Of a stretch of DNA of 42,974 nucleotides, positions 42,842-42,974 are shown piece by piece; positions within the stretch are counted from its first letter, which is position 1, and the number at the start of each line of letters is the position of its first letter. Where the stretch lies: the NCBI GenBank assembly GCA_903847585.1, contig CAINEC010000017.1:1-42974 (forward strand), written 5' to 3'. Origin of the DNA: an uncultured Bacteroidota bacterium (GTDB lineage Bacteria > Bacteroidota > Bacteroidia > AKYH767-A > OLB10). A program made the translations under genes and the position numbers. The notes under the pieces were generated by a model. It searched no databases. It was given only the letters and a program-made list of their open reading frames with translations, and was not told where the DNA came from.

Positions 42842-42974
42842 TCATTGTTTAATAAATTCTCCATAGTATAATTTGCTATCATCGGTTTGACATATTATTA
42901 GATAGAGTCCTGGGCCAAGTGACGAAACATTTATCCAATACTCAGTGGTGCCATTTTGTTTGTTGTCTAGATGG
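42842..42974 (-). CDS. 3' end of a T9SS-secreted protein
   Basis: Only the last 43 residues are in the window. They include EYWINVSSLGPGLYLIICQ and the ending YYGEFIKQ, the last strands of a T9SS C-terminal sorting domain (pattern 'v..L..GlYl......' and a final basic residue near the end). The rest of the gene lies beyond the window. It has the same direction as the RCC1 and CotH genes. Confidence 0.72.
   Translation of the reverse strand, partial: HLDNKQNGTTEYWINVSSLGPGLYLIICQTDDSKLYYGEFIKQ

Overview
The window looks like chromosomal DNA of a low-GC member of the Bacteroidota, probably Flavobacteriia-like; the family cannot be fixed from the sequence. The evidence is four to five secreted proteins ending in a type IX secretion (T9SS) sorting domain, start sites without Shine-Dalgarno sequences, TAnnTTTG-type -7 promoter boxes, an S46 dipeptidyl-peptidase, a DUF3127 protein, collagen-like lipoproteins and CrtZ. 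Most of it is ordinary core genome.

Layout. 1-1.3 kb: end of an ATP synthase operon (atpE partial, atpB; minus strand). 1.4-5.5 kb: a plus-strand run of a LUD/LutB-like protein, panC, panD, a UPF0104-type flippase-like membrane protein and the heptose-1-phosphate adenylyltransferase (rfaE2), covering pantothenate and envelope functions. 5.6-12.4 kb: a lipoprotein, a DPP11-like S46 peptidase, a DUF3127 protein with an SSB-like acidic tip, htpG and a CtpA-type S41 protease, separated by clear terminators. 12.5-16.1 kb: minus-strand group of a secreted unknown, deoC, a LolC/E-type permease and a methyltransferase. 16.2-20.9 kb: MsbA-type ABC exporter, EamA permease, crtZ, a NodB deacetylase lipoprotein and a collagen-like lipoprotein. 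20.9-27.9 kb (minus): a lipoprotein, xseB-xseA, tRNA-Arg(CCU), a secreted unknown, a MazG/HisE-like pyrophosphohydrolase, a T9SS endonuclease I and metG. 28-34.5 kb (plus): LD-carboxypeptidase, yraN, an RluB-type pseudouridine synthase with a long 12-residue repeat tail, a T9SS beta-propeller protein and a GNAT acetyltransferase. 34.5-36.8 kb (minus): a SnoaL-like secreted protein and fhs.

The accessory part is 36.8-43 kb. Two large imperfect palindromes (about 130 bp each), ending in CTAAC and GTTA cores and shaped like integron attC sites, flank a single alpha/beta-hydrolase gene on the minus strand. The hydrolase stop codon lies inside the core of the downstream palindrome, as in classical gene cassettes. 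A third, unpaired arm of the same type sits 11 bp upstream of the fhs start. Beyond the cassette is a two-gene operon of large T9SS proteins (RCC1 propeller; lamin-tail/CotH protein) with no gap between the genes, then a repeat-rich 314-bp spacer and the end of another T9SS gene. No integrase or attI is visible, so this is read as an integrase-less attC cassette cluster in a Bacteroidota chromosome. It is the most interesting part of the window.

Other points of note are a LutB-like protein that keeps exactly the four cysteines of one of its two [4Fe-4S] clusters, and a lamin-tail domain interrupted by a module whose halves appear in swapped order.
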